From the NCBI GenBank assembly GCA_964006375.1, contig OZ023265.1:111741084-111805083 (forward strand): a stretch of 64,000 bases of DNA, given 5' to 3'. A model generated the notes under the pieces. It ran no database searches. It saw only the letters and a list, made by a program, of their open reading frames with translations, and was not told the origin of the DNA. Positions 12,707-25,798 of this stretch are shown piece by piece. The position numbers and the translations under genes are program-made. The stretch comes from Tillus elongatus (taxonomy: Eukaryota > Arthropoda > Insecta > Coleoptera > Cleridae). The number at the start of each line of letters is the position of its first letter. Within the stretch, counting starts at the first letter, position 1.

Positions 12707-14461
12707 AGTAGGTATAGATGGGGGGTTCTGGAGCCGCCACCCGCCACCCTGGGGGCGGAGTGGCGGAACTGACCGGACCCGACCGCCCCCGAGCTAACCC
12801 GAGCACAGGGTGGCGGAGCCACTGACCAGACCCGAATATCTCCGCCACCTAACATCGTATTTAACCCGAACAAGTAGCGAACTAACCTGTATTAGGCAAA
12901 CGAGGAACCGCCATTTAAAATAACATGCGTAATAAGAAGTTAATTATTAGTAATAAATATAAACCACTTATCAAACCTATCTAACCTGAAAAGTATAGCA
13001 ATTTAATCAGTATATTGAATACGTAGTAAATATAAACCACTTGCCAAAGACTAACCTGTTTATTAAAATAAAATCAATTAAAAATTATCTCATTAGAATT
13101 AATATAAATAACGTCGTATGTAGGATAAAAAGAAGCCGATCGACTTAAATGGGAACCAGCATTGAAAATGACGTAAAACAGTCGTCCCAGAATAATAATA
13201 TTAAAACAGTCAGTATTGGATAAAGTATAAAAAGGTATTTACTTATATTTAAAAGTATAGGAAAATTCGCTACCATAACACACTTGCTGCGTTCAGCTTA
13301 TTTATGTAAAAATTGGTAGACCAACTCACCAGACATAATCATCACCTTCAGACATAGGGCCACACTAGCACTTAATTTTTTAAAACACCAAGACCAATTT
13401 TCACGCTTTACACAAAATAACTAGTTCCATATTAATAGCACCTGTAAACAGATTTACAAAAGGGCAATGCGTTATGTAAGACATATAGCCTCTCCAGCTA
13501 TTAAAAAATAACCCTGTTTTATTTAAATGTAAGCAAACAGTAATACACTTAAACATCTGATGCATTTTAGGTAAGATTCAAAAAATTATTATACACATAA
13601 TTATCATGACCACACCCAGCTGATGATTTAAACTGTTATTAGCGGGCTACTCACCTAAACCGGAAAGACTTGTGATAACGGTTAAAGATTTCGCATAGAA
13701 ATTAGCCGAACGCCACAATTGTTATATGGGTAGGTTCTAAAAATAACACACAGAGGTCGTTAACAAACAAAAGAAGGAAGTTCAGAAACAAAATAGACAA
13801 CAGGTTCAAATAGGAAACCAAACTTAAATATCGCAGAGACAATAGAGGTCGTTGGCAAACAAAAGAAAGAAGTTCAGAAACACAATAGATAACAGGTTCA
13901 AATAGGAAACCAAACTTAAATATCGTAGAGACAATAGAGGTCGCTGGCAAAACAAAGAAGGAAGCTCAGAAACAAAATGGACAACAGGTTCAACTCTTAA
14001 AGAGAGGAACTTTTTAGCCTTATGTGTGGGCGCGGCAAGTAGTTGATTTTATTTTGAAAGAGATACAGGTTCGATTCCGGATATATGCTCCTTGATATGG
14101 TAGCGTCAAACAAATACAAAGAGGTACTGAATAACTAAACACTAAGCTTAGAAACAATGGTTGGTTACAGGTTCAAGTCATTTCTTAGTTTAAAGCTAAC
14201 CCCCCACGTGTTTAGTGGCACGTTACTCGTCTAAGCAAGCAGAATTAAAAAATGGCGACTAAAATAAGAGAAAAACTTAAAACCCTTATCGCGGAAGATC
14301 CGTGAGATGTACTATAGAACCAACACATGCACGCTGGTAAGGAGGCCAAACCAAAGTGGAATATACAATAAATGACCACTTCCGGTCTAAACTTTAAATC
14401 GTTATATCTTTTGAACGGAAAGTGATAGAAAGGAACCGGCTTCAAAAATATATCGTTTCGT
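12707..14461 (+). repeat. left terminal inverted repeat of the Polinton-like element
   Basis: It mirrors 15678-17433. Within it 13753-14000 is a 92-bp unit repeated about 2.7 times ('AGGTCGTTGGCAAACAAAAG' in each). The 82-residue open frames at 13702-13950 and 16190-16438 are translations of that tandem repeat. Confidence 0.9.
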
Positions 14462-14535
14462 ATCTGACAGTTGTAATGGACAATTAACTCTTTAGTTTTG
14501 TTATTTCCACCCATTAACACATAAAGCAACATCTC
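14462..14535 (-). pseudogene. second, truncated KilA-N segment
   Basis: Immediately downstream of the KilA-N ORF, a minus-strand frame repeats its end: 'NNKTKELIVHYN' against 'ENKKTKELIAYYN', with a matching upstream 'GG' in place of 'WLE'. It then runs into TIR sequence at 14461. It looks like a partial duplicate of the KilA-N gene cut off at the TIR boundary. Confidence 0.55.
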
Positions 14536-14562
14536 AAGACAGTTAGTTAGAGTGTTGTGTGA

Positions 14563-14895
14563 TTAAAATGACTCTGAAATGCTAGTGGCACCTATTTTTA
14601 CCAAGTATGTAGCAGCTGTAGGTACCAAGTCAACCCCTTCTGCTGAAACATTTGGATCAACGGAATTCCGTTGGTCCAAATGTTCCGCTAGCTTGTTGTT
14701 GTAATAGGCAATTAACTCTTTGGTTTTCTTATTTTCCAACCAATGATGCAATCTTTTGTCACCCTTTTTACACAGTTTAGTTGCATTAAAATAACCAGTG
14801 TTCTTATCGATAATTAGTTGAAAGTCTCCAAATAGACCATACCAGAAGTTATCATTAATTTGCTGGTAACACACATCACTTAATGTAGTCAACAT
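14563..14895 (-). CDS. KilA-N domain protein (N-terminal half of domain), 110 aa
   Basis: Residues about 11-55 match the KilA-N domain: 'INDNFWYGLFGDFQLIIDK', then 'GYFNATKLCKKGDKRLHHW' and 'ENKKTKELIAYYN'. The NATKLC core and the downstream W...K.KELI motif are the recognisable signature. KilA-N is a DNA-binding domain common in phages and large DNA viruses, including those of insects. The usual C-terminal part (the Y.hP.L...i..WiSp.F segment) is missing; the last 45 residues show no match. The frame is intact from ATG to stop and sits in the unique centre of the long-TIR element, facing left. The start lies in the spacer, so the promoter is unknown. It could be an accessory gene captured from a virus or a relic of a longer Polinton cargo gene. 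Confidence 0.75.
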   Translation of the reverse strand: MLTTLSDVCYQQINDNFWYGLFGDFQLIIDKNTGYFNATKLCKKGDKRLHHWLENKKTKELIAYYNNKLAEHLDQRNSVDPNVSAEGVDLVPTAATYLVKIGATSISESF

Positions 14896-15104
14896 TTAAA
14901 TACGCTATTGAATACTGTTCTTTATGGTATGGTTGAAATTTTCTCTGAAAGTAACTTCATTAAGTCTAAGAGAGAGTGTGTTGTTTTTCGGTGTTAACAC
15001 AGCTTGTTCTGACTTACTTAAATATTATATTTCTTTTGTTCAACAAGACGATGATTTTGAGGTGTCACACATGTATGTAGCTCTAAGAACGGCTATACCG
15101 GAAG

Positions 15105-15905
15105 TGTCTACCGGAAGTAACATTTTTATTGATTTTATTGGTTTGCTGAACAGCGTGTATGTATTGGTTCTATCGTACATCTCGCCGATCTTCCGCGATA
15201 AGGGTTTAAAGTTTTTTATCTCAGTTTCTTGTAGACCTTGTTATGAAACATACATTTTTGAAGTCGGTTCCTTTCTATCACTTTCCGTTCAAAAGATATA
15301 ACGATTTAAAATTTAGACCGGAAGTGGTCATTTTATTGTATATTCCAATTTGGTTTGGCCTCCTTAACACCGTGCATGTATTGGTTCTATCGTACATCTC
15401 ACCGATCTTCCGCGATAAGGATTTGAAGTTTTTTATCTCATTTTCCTGTAGACCCTGCTACGAAACGATATCTTTTTGAAGTCAGTTCATTTCTATCACT
15501 TTCCGTTCAAAATATATAACGATTTAAAGTTTAGACCGGAAGTGGCCGTTTTATTGTATATTCCAATTTGATTTGGCCTCCTTAACACCGTGCATGTATT
15601 GTTTCCAGCGTACATCTCACCGATCTTCCGCGATAAGGGTTTAAAGTTTTTTCTCTCATTTTCTTGTAGACCTTGTTACGAAACGATATATTTTTGAAGC
15701 TGGTTCCTTTCTATCACTTTCCGTTTAAAAGATATAACGATTCAAAGTTTAGACCGGAAGTGGTTATTTTATTGTATATTCCACTTTGGTTTGGCCTCCT
15801 TACCACCGTGCATGTGTTGGTTCTATAGTACATCTCACGGATCTTCCGCGATAAGGGTTTTAAGTTTTTCTCTTATTTTAGTCGCCATTTTTTAATTCTG
15901 CTTAC
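15105..15905 (+). repeat. 218-bp tandem array, about 3.7 units
   Basis: 'AGACCGGAAGT' recurs near 15109, 15317, 15535 and 15753, with 'CGATCTTCCGCGATAAGG' and 'TCTATCACTTTCCGTTCAAAA' in each unit. The last unit is the inner end of the right TIR, and a single inverted unit forms the inner end of the left TIR. The array therefore grew on one side only. Reading frames at 14924-15479 are translations of the array. Confidence 0.85.
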
Positions 15906-17433
15906 TTAGACGAGTAACGTGCCACTAAACACGTTGGGGGTTAGCTTTAAACTAAGAAAGGACTTGAACCTGTAACCAACCATTGTTTCTAAGCTTAGTG
16001 TTTAGTTATTCAGTACCTCTTTGTATTTGTTTGACGCTATCATATCAAGGAGCATATATCCGGAATCGAACCTGTATCTCTTTCAAAATAAAATCAACTA
16101 CTTGCCGCGCCCACACATAAGGCTAAAAAGTTCCTCTATTTAAGAGTTGAACCTGTTGTCCATTTTGTTTCTGAGCTTCCTTCTTTGTTTTGCCAGCGAC
16201 CTCTATTTTCTCTACGATATTTAAGTTTGGTTTCCTATTTGAACCTGTTGTCTATTGTGTTTCTGAACTTCTTTCTTTTGTTTGCCAACGACCTCTATTG
16301 TCTCTGCGATATTTAAGTTTGGTTTCCTATTTGAACCTGTTGTCTATTTTGTTTCTGAACTTCCTTCTTTTGTTTGTCAACGACCTCTGTGTGTTATTTT
16401 TAGAACCTACCCATATAACAATTGTGGCGTTAGGCTAATTTCTATGCGAAATCTTTAACCGTTATCACAAGTCTTTCCGGTTTAGGTGAGTAGCCCGCTA
16501 ATAACAGTTTAAATCATCAGCTGGGTGTGGTCATGATAATTATGTGTATAATAATTTTTTGAATCTTACCTAAAATGCATCAGATGTTTAAGTGTATTAC
16601 TGTTTGCTTACATTTAAATAAAACAGGGTTATTTTTTAATAGCTGGAGAGGCTATATGTCTTACATAACGCATTGCCCTTTTGTAAATCTGTTTACAGGT
16701 GCTATTAATATGGAACTAGTTATTTTGTGTAAAGCGTGAAAATTGGTGTTGGTGTTTTAAAAAATTAAGTGCTAGTGTGGCCCTATGTCTGAAGGTGATG
16801 ATTATGTCTGGTGAGTTGGTCTACCAATTTTTACATAAATAAGCTGAACGCAGCAAGTGTGTTATGGTAGCGAATTTTCCTATACTTTTAAATATAAGTA
16901 AATACCTTTTTATACTTTATCCAATACTGACTGTTTTAATATTATTATTCTGGGACGACTGTTTCACGTCATTTTCAATGGTGGTTCCCATTTAAGTCGA
17001 TCGGCTTCTTTTTATCCTACATACGACGTTATTTATATTAATTCTAATGAGATAATTTTAAATTGATTTGATTTTAATAAACAGGTTAGTCTTTGGCAAG
17101 TGGTTTATATTTATTACGTATTCAATATATTGATTAAATTGCTATACTTTTCAGGTTAGATAGGTTTGATAAGTGGTTTATATTTATTACTAATAATTAA
17201 CTTCTTATTACGCATGTTATTTTAAATGGCGGTTCCTCGTTTGCCTAATACAGGTTAGTTCGCTACTTGTTCGAGTTAAATACGATGTTAGGTGGCGGAG
17301 ATATTCGGGTCTGGTCAGTGGCTCCGCCACCCTGTGCTCGGGTTAGCTCGGGGGCGGTCGGGTCCGGTCAGTTCCGCCACTCCGCCCCCTGGGTGGCGGG
17401 TGGCGGCTCCAGAACCCCCCATCTATACCTACT
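15678..17433 (-). repeat. right terminal inverted repeat of the Polinton-like element
   Basis: Reverse complement of 12707-14461, including the 92-bp tandem block (about 16140-16388). An internal 'GCAGCAAGTGTGTTATGGTAG' motif at about 16852 (and inverted at 13265) matches the HINE/MITE terminus. Confidence 0.9.
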
Positions 17434-18134
<701 letters not shown>

Positions 18135-18184
18135 AACGATAACAAGGTGTCTGGAATAATAGATTTATTGACTACGTATTTGGC

Positions 18185-18780
18185 TTCCTGCAAAACGTTT
18201 GAAAGAATGCTCAAACGACTAGAAATGGCTAGAAATAAATGAGAAATTATCCAGAAAACAATACGGCTTTAGGAAAGGTGCGTCGGCGGTAGAAAATGTT
18301 TTACACTTGGTCGATGATATCAGCATTTCATTTACGAACAAAAGCTGTCTTTCTGCACATTCAGATGGCATACGACACTGTCCATCTTAAGATGCCTTAT
18401 CACAGAATGGTAAGCATTGGACTCCCAGATATATTAGCAAAGAAAATAGGATCCCTTTATGAAAATAGGGGGCAGTATATCCAGCTGGGCTACAAGATGG
18501 TAGGCCCTAGAACAACTAACGTCGGAATTTTACAACGAAGCATTCTATAACCACTGTTATATTTAATATACACAGCAGATCTCGACCAATGCGTGAGCGA
18601 CGCAGAGCTTTTGTAATTTTTCGACATTTGTCTCAATACATATACATGTGAAATAAGGGATGGCATTGGAAAACTTCATAGGACAGCGACAGGCCTACAT
18701 AGTTGGTGGAATAACGGACTTCATATTTCCGAAGCCAAAACTAGGATTTGTACTTTTACACGAAAAAGTTGAAAATACCC
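18185..18780 (+). pseudogene. non-LTR retrotransposon RT fragment
   Basis: Plus-strand frames give the RT fingers and palm: 'LSRKQYGFRKGASAVENVLHLV' (the QyGFRkG motif), then 'FLHIQMAYDTVH' (first catalytic aspartate region, D of AyDxVh retained). 'SIGLPD', 'GVPQGS'-like 'NVGILQRSIL*PLLYLIYTADL' (glycine-glutamine box degraded) and 'LHSWWNNGLHISEAKT' follow. The xADD region at about 18600-18625 is degraded ('DAELL*FFDIC'). At least three frame changes and several stops make it dead. It lacks 5' endonuclease and 3' sequence. The closest layout is a jockey/I/R1-type LINE. Confidence 0.8.
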
Positions 18781-20194
18781 ATAAAATCTGATTTGAAATA
18801 AAAATTGACCTCAAATATCAGTGTACAGCAGTAAAATAAATTCGTTAATGTTGAAAGTGTTTCAGTTAATAAACGTAATTAGTTAAAGTTGTATTCTTCA
18901 ATAATATTCTCTGAGTAAATTCAAATAATATCTGACAAGTTTATCGGCTACTATATGAATGTAAAGCTGAATTTCAATTCCATGCTGATTTGCAATCAGC
19001 ACGCTTCGCTCTTCAATATAAAACTCCAATAGCATTCATGCTAATGAAGTGAAGCTTTGGCAACACGTCAGCTGTCATATGCTTATATTTACTTACTTTT
19101 TTTCTCTATTAATAATAGATTATGGAATCAAATATCAAAAGTGCTATATAACCATTCCTATATGTCTCTCCAGTGTCCAGGTATATTAGTGATATATTAA
19201 ATATTTCGATACATGAAAATGTATCATTGCTAATAAATTCAAACAAAATTCGTTTACCATATAGTTGAAATTACCATAATGGGACAAAATGCCTTCAAAG
19301 TTTGGTTGGTTTGCCTTGTCATTGGAAATTGTGACTTTTAGGTAAAAAAAAAATACAGCAAAATTAACTTCCAGGACAATAATGTTATAAAGGCAGTCAT
19401 ATTAGCCCAATTTTATGGTATCCGTCTTGATTGTATTGGAAAATTAGAAACCATTTTTTGTTGAATATTGTGTTATCAGATTTTAGTTCGCAACATAAGA
19501 TAATGCATGTATGCAGTCGGGATAGTTTTTGTTGTTCACATCACCAATCCCCAAAATCAGAATGTCAAGAATTTTAAATAATTATTGATTTTAACTAATT
19601 TTACTTTTTATAGAGGGGCTCGAATTTTATCGAAGTATCATAATCACCTTAACAGAAAAAAAAACATAACCGCAGTGTCTTTTTCCTTTATACAGTGCGG
19701 ATCACCTTTATGATTGATCCAAATATTTAAAGTATGTTCTTTGATGATTCAATATGTTGGCATTTTTTAACAAAGATGGACATACATAGTTGCTTATATC
19801 TACAGTTTGTGTATACACACATAAGCACTGAATCCTACAGAATAACGTCATATGCGCAGCTCTTTGTTAGGAACTTCATGGCACTCGGCGCCTAGATGAC
19901 GGATTCAAGTAAAGCGTTGCACGAGTCTATCAATAAATTACGTCCATTGGCCCAATGTGGAATGAAAATGCGCTAAATGTGACTACAACGCGTTGGTCGA
20001 AATGCCTTGCCAGATTTATTATCGGCTTCCATATTACTTTGAGCTTATTCCCCACATTGCTTAATGTTTTATTAAATTTTACTGAAAATGACCTGGTGTG
20101 ATTTGGTAGCCGACCTATTGTTAGGGCGATTTTACGTCAATTTGATTCTAAATGTAGCTCGGGTATATACCATTAAAAGAGAAAGTCAACACCT
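18781..20194. other. unassigned AT-rich sequence
   Basis: No gene or element boundary recognised; stop codons are frequent in all frames. Confidence 0.45.
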
Positions 20195-20730
<536 letters not shown>

Positions 20731-20814
20731 GATGATTTTTTTTGCAGTGTTCAACACAAACATTTGAAAAATATACGATTTTATTGAACAATAAATTTGT
20801 CTCTATAAAATTTC

Positions 20815-21557
20815 CCCATGAGTTAGAAATTAATAATATATTACCCTTTCTAGATTACTAGTGATCAAAAACAAATACGCTTTCAATGTGCATAGGAGGG
20901 AAACCACCATTCTGTTACATTCCGAATGAGTCATATCATACGTGCGCAAAAAAAATTGCCAGATTGAATTTTTTTAGTAAAGATGTCAATTATTCTTTGA
21001 AGTAAAAATAGATATACCAAAGAATTAGGCTATATTAAGAACGTGGCCGAATATAACAGATACAATGCTTGCCTAGCGGAGAATATAATTAACAAACAGA
21101 TAACAAACCAAATGTTAGCGGAATCAACGACTCTTACATGAGAAATAACCGAAACAACTTTGTTTGTGTACCATTTGAATCTCGAATCAGGAGGGGGTCT
21201 AGATAGCACTTTACTTTTAAAAACTTGCTAGCTAACCCAAAAGACAAGAATAGTACCGCTAAAATGCCGGGCATTTATGAAATAAGTTGTAAAGGTTGTG
21301 ATCTCAAATACGTCGGACAAACAAAAACATCTGTTGAAATTAGATTTAAAGATCACTTAGGACATCTAATATACGTTACTATAGATAGATCTTCCGTAAC
21401 CCGGCATATTTGGGAAAATAATCACCACTTAGATAAGGAGATAATAAAATCAATAAAGAATGTTAGACAACGAGGACAATCTGTGAAGATTGGATACAGT
21501 GATGATCACTGGGAAGTACCATTTGGAGAACCTTATTCCTCAGAACATAGTTTATAG
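20815..21557 (+). pseudogene. Penelope-like element 3' part: RT C-terminus and GIY-YIG nuclease
   Basis: At 20820-20960 frames read 'LEINNILPFLD', 'VIKNKYAFNVHRRETT' and 'HSE', the PLE RT tail, with stops. At 21225-21557 an uninterrupted 110-codon frame carries the nuclease: 'MPGIYEISCKGCDLKYVGQT', then R and 'HL...VTRHIWENNHHLDK'. This is the best preserved GIY-YIG domain in the window: the GIY, the YVG, the conserved arginine (IRFKDH) and the HIWENNHH block are all present. In PLEs it makes the target nick. The upstream RT is broken, so the element is not autonomous. Confidence 0.87.
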
Positions 21558-21559
21558 AC

Positions 21560-21602
21560 CTGATGATCGTTTCGCTAACAAAGTTAGCGTCATCAGAGGG
21601 AT
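21560..21602 (-). ncRNA. hammerhead-like PLE motif (minus strand of an inverted pair)
   Basis: Minus strand: CCCT CTGATGAC, stem GCTAAC / GTTAGC around TTT, then GAAACGATCA. It is paired head-on with the plus-strand copy at 21630-21676. Confidence 0.6.
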
Positions 21603-21629
21603 GAATAAACAAAACAGTTTAGTTTATTC

Positions 21630-21676
21630 ATCTCGCTGATAAGACTAGCTTTGTTAGCGAAACGATCGTTAGATCT
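21630..21676 (+). ncRNA. hammerhead-like PLE motif (plus strand of an inverted pair)
   Basis: CTGATAA core variant, then arms CTAGC / GTTAGC (imperfect) and GAAACGATCGTT. It is followed by 'GGGATTCTCCAAATTGCACTTA', the block found at PLE termini of this subfamily. Confidence 0.5.
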
Positions 21677-21719
21677 AAAAACTGTATTGTCATGAATGGG
21701 ATTCTCCAAATTGCACTTA

Positions 21720-22320
21720 TTAGTGAATTTTTTTTAAAAAAATTCACTAATAAAGAGATCTCGACTTTTGAATTTTCAAAAAATTTCTTCAAGTGCACGG
21801 GTTTATATCGCAATAGGTAAAATACATACCGAAATGTTGCTCTGTAGGTCAAAAGACAAAAAATCTACAGGCATTTAAAGAAAAATAAATTGGGGTTTTC
21901 CTCAAAACGTCAAAGTCACGATTTAAAACGTCAAAATTGGCAACATTCAGGCAAAGAACGTGAATTTAGTACGGGCTATGGAAAGAAAATGTCTCAAGAA
22001 GAATGTTTTACAAACCCTCAAGTCTTAGTTTCAACCGTGATTGTCCTTCATTTTACTAAAATGTTTCCAGAAAATTCATTTCTCTGATGCTTGGCAGTAG
22101 TCTTATCTATATAGTTTATCGTTTAATGGTATATAATTTTTGTCTAATTTTCGTAAAAAAATCAATAAAGTTCAATATATGCGTTATTATACAAGATATG
22201 AAAAAAAATATATATACGTTAATTATAGGGTGTCTTGAGCTACATCTTAAAACATTATTTTTACATTCACAGGGTGGCCCATAAGTCGTTGGTGATACAC
22301 TTTTTCTTTTTCTTTAGTCA
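21720..22320 (+). mobile_element. HINE-like element without (TA)n core
   Basis: It begins with the 5' hairpin 'TTAGTGAATTTTTTTT...AAAATTCACTAA' and runs through 'CAAAACGTCAAAGTCACGATT' and 'TTCATTTTACTAAAATGTTTC'. The latter is the uninterrupted version of the Polinton-like target site. It ends at the MITE-like module at 22347. The microsatellite core and nearby blocks are deleted. Confidence 0.7.
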
Positions 22321-22346
22321 TGCATGTTTATAAAAAAATAAATTCG

Positions 22347-22645
22347 GGACGCAGCAAGTGCGTTATGGTAGCGAATTTTGATTAAATGCTTCATATTTGA
22401 AAAGCTCAATTTGCTATTAACCTATAAGGTAGACCAAGAAACGGGTTATTTCGCGAACACTTTAAGTTTACTTTCGGAATTACGTTTTCAAACAATAAAG
22501 TTATTTTGATGAAACATGGCACATTGTTTCTACTATATAGGTTATACTGCTAACTAAATTTGATGCCTGCTTTTAAAAAACGCACATATTTGCTATTAAA
22601 AACATTTTTATGAAAATTCACTATCATAACACACTTGCTGCGTCC
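22347..22645. mobile_element. 299-bp MITE-like element with hairpin TIRs (inverted copy of 12054-12359)
   Basis: Ends GGACGCAGCAAGTGCGTTATGG... and ...CCATAACACACTTGCTGCGTCC. Interior blocks 'GAAACATGGCACATTG' and 'GATGCCTGC' match the other copy in reverse. Confidence 0.7.
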
Positions 22646-23110
22646 AGACTTTTTATATTATTCATCACAATACAGTTTTTAGACCCGACGATATCACATA
22701 TTACATTATACACTTCATTGTACACCTATTTACATTTACAAATATGATCTGGTGTACCTATTACACGTGTTATAAAAGAACCTTAAAAAAGCCTAGACGC
22801 AGCAAGTGCGTTATGGTAGTGAATTTTCATAGAAATGATCTGGCACAAGATATTTTATTATAACTTCTTTTCTTGTAACATATAAATCTAAATTTTGTTT
22901 TATAGTTACTTTTTATATCGTAAACCTACCTACCAAATTTAGTTATCATAGCTTTTTTATTTGTTAAAATTTTTTCGAATGAAAACTCAAAATTTTTCCA
23001 GAAACCTTCGTCCGATTTTTCTGATTAACGAACTTGTTTAAGCCATTTACAAAAGAAAGGTACATGCCAAATTTTATTATAGTCGGCCCATTATTTTTTG
23101 AGTTATTGGT

Positions 23111-23113
<3 letters not shown>

Positions 23114-23187
<74 letters not shown>
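23114..23187. repeat. (TA)n microsatellite core, left
   Basis: About 36 TA units preceded by 'TTGAGTTATTGGTGTGA'. Confidence 0.97.
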
Positions 23188-23476
23188 AGTAGATAGTCCG
23201 CCACCCTGGCGCACCCCCTCCACTTTTTTCTGCGCATGCGTTGACCGATGACATCACGACGGCGGGAGTCAACTGTCCGGTTCCAAGTTCCCGCCAGTCG
23301 CCATGTAAGCATGCGTTAACAGATGGCGGGTAACGGTAACCTGATAATTAGCCATGTGAGCATGTGTTGACAGAAACGTGTCAGGTCCCAAGTTCCCGCG
23401 TGCCGCCATGTGGTTATTCACGCGTGTTGAGCAGGTACCGGAGGCCCACTTGTCGAGAATGTAAGGTTAAGCCACG
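23188..23476. repeat. GC-rich segment with internal repeats inside the (TA)n core
   Basis: Strikingly GC-rich compared with its surroundings. 'GCATGCGTTGACCGATG', 'GCATGCGTTAACAGATGG', 'GCATGTGTTGACAGAAACG' and 'CACGCGTGTTGAGCAGG' recur at 50-80-base spacing, as do 'CCAAGTTCCCGC' (twice) and 'CGCCATGT' (three times). It is preceded by one copy and followed by another of 'TTGAGTTATTGGTGTGATA', so it lies within a duplicated HINE core. No ORF with family resemblance. Confidence 0.7.
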
Positions 23477-23494
23477 TATTGAGTTATTGGTGTG

Positions 23495-23614
<120 letters not shown>

Positions 23615-23729
23615 TGAAACTGACCCCGGATATGAGTTCGAGGGGTCCTAGTTCGCGCTCATTTGCAAATTTTTTTTCAAAAGTCTGAATCTCCCCATAA
23701 GTGAATGTTTTCTACGAAAATTCACTAAA

Positions 23730-24993
<1,264 letters not shown>

Positions 24994-25139
24994 GGATGGG
25001 CCATTAGTGCGGAAAAGTCAAATATCTTCCTTATGAAAAATATCTGGGAAATTATATGTGAAAGTGGTGTTAGGATGCTCACAAAATATTTTCGCTAATA
25101 CAGCGTGTTCCATAAGCAAATGGCATCACAAACTTGTCT

Positions 25140-25714
25140 TTTTAGTGAATTTTTCTAAAAAAAATTCACTAGGTCGGAAATCCTGACTTTTGAATTTGAA
25201 AAAAGTTTATGCAAATGAGCGCGAACTAGGACTTCGAAAACCCATATCCGGTGCCAGTTTCAATTATTTTTTTGTACGGTTCAGAAAAGGCTAGCGTTGG
25301 TCCGAGGAACTGTTCTTTGTATGTACAGATTTGTAATAACTACAAGTGATAAAACAATTTGATTCTACAATATTACCAATTTAACTATTCAGTAAATGCA
25401 GGTGTTGTGACCCAATACCAATACAACAAAAGGTGACTCACAATGGGAGACTGAGACTGGTAGACTGATAGCTGCTGGGCTTGATTGGTGACGCTTGAAT
25501 ACAATTGATTGGTGATCTGTATCTTCTGAATTTTAATATGACAGTTCTGGATTTTTCATGCTATTATTTTTTTGTGTTCTGATGTTGCATGAAAACTCTC
25601 ACTTGGTTACCACCTGCCTTCTCTGCATGTCTAGTTGCTGTGACGGGCGGAGGGGGGGAGTGGGGGGGTTATGGGCTCAGGGAGATTGAGGGTGAGGATT
25701 AAAAATATTAGGAC

Positions 25715-25798
<84 letters not shown>

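Larger units (their letters stand above)
12707..17433. mobile_element. 4.73-kb long-TIR element, miniature Maverick/Polinton-like, carrying a KilA-N ORF
   Basis: Arms 12707-14461 and 15678-17433 are near-perfect reverse complements (about 1755 bases each). The element starts AGTAGGTATAG and ends CTATACCTACT. Both sides carry the hexamer AATATG (12701-12706 and 17434-17439), a 6-bp target duplication. A related unoccupied site is present at about 22040-22075 (inverted). Six-base duplications, very long TIRs and an AG start are hallmarks of Mavericks/Polintons. No polymerase B, integrase, protease, packaging ATPase or capsid gene is present, so it is non-autonomous. The outer ends are GC-rich with GGTGGCGG repeats. 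The interior holds a KilA-N-domain ORF and a 218-bp tandem array. An alternative is an unrelated foldback transposon. Confidence 0.75.

Noticed and set aside
13702..13950. 82-codon frame and its mirror at 16190-16438 as a conserved gene in both TIR arms
   Set aside because: The frame spans a 92-bp tandem repeat whose length is not a multiple of three and has no domain; it is explained by the repeat.
14924..15479. 125- and 78-codon plus-strand frames in the Polinton-like centre
   Set aside because: They run through the 218-bp tandem array and show no domain.
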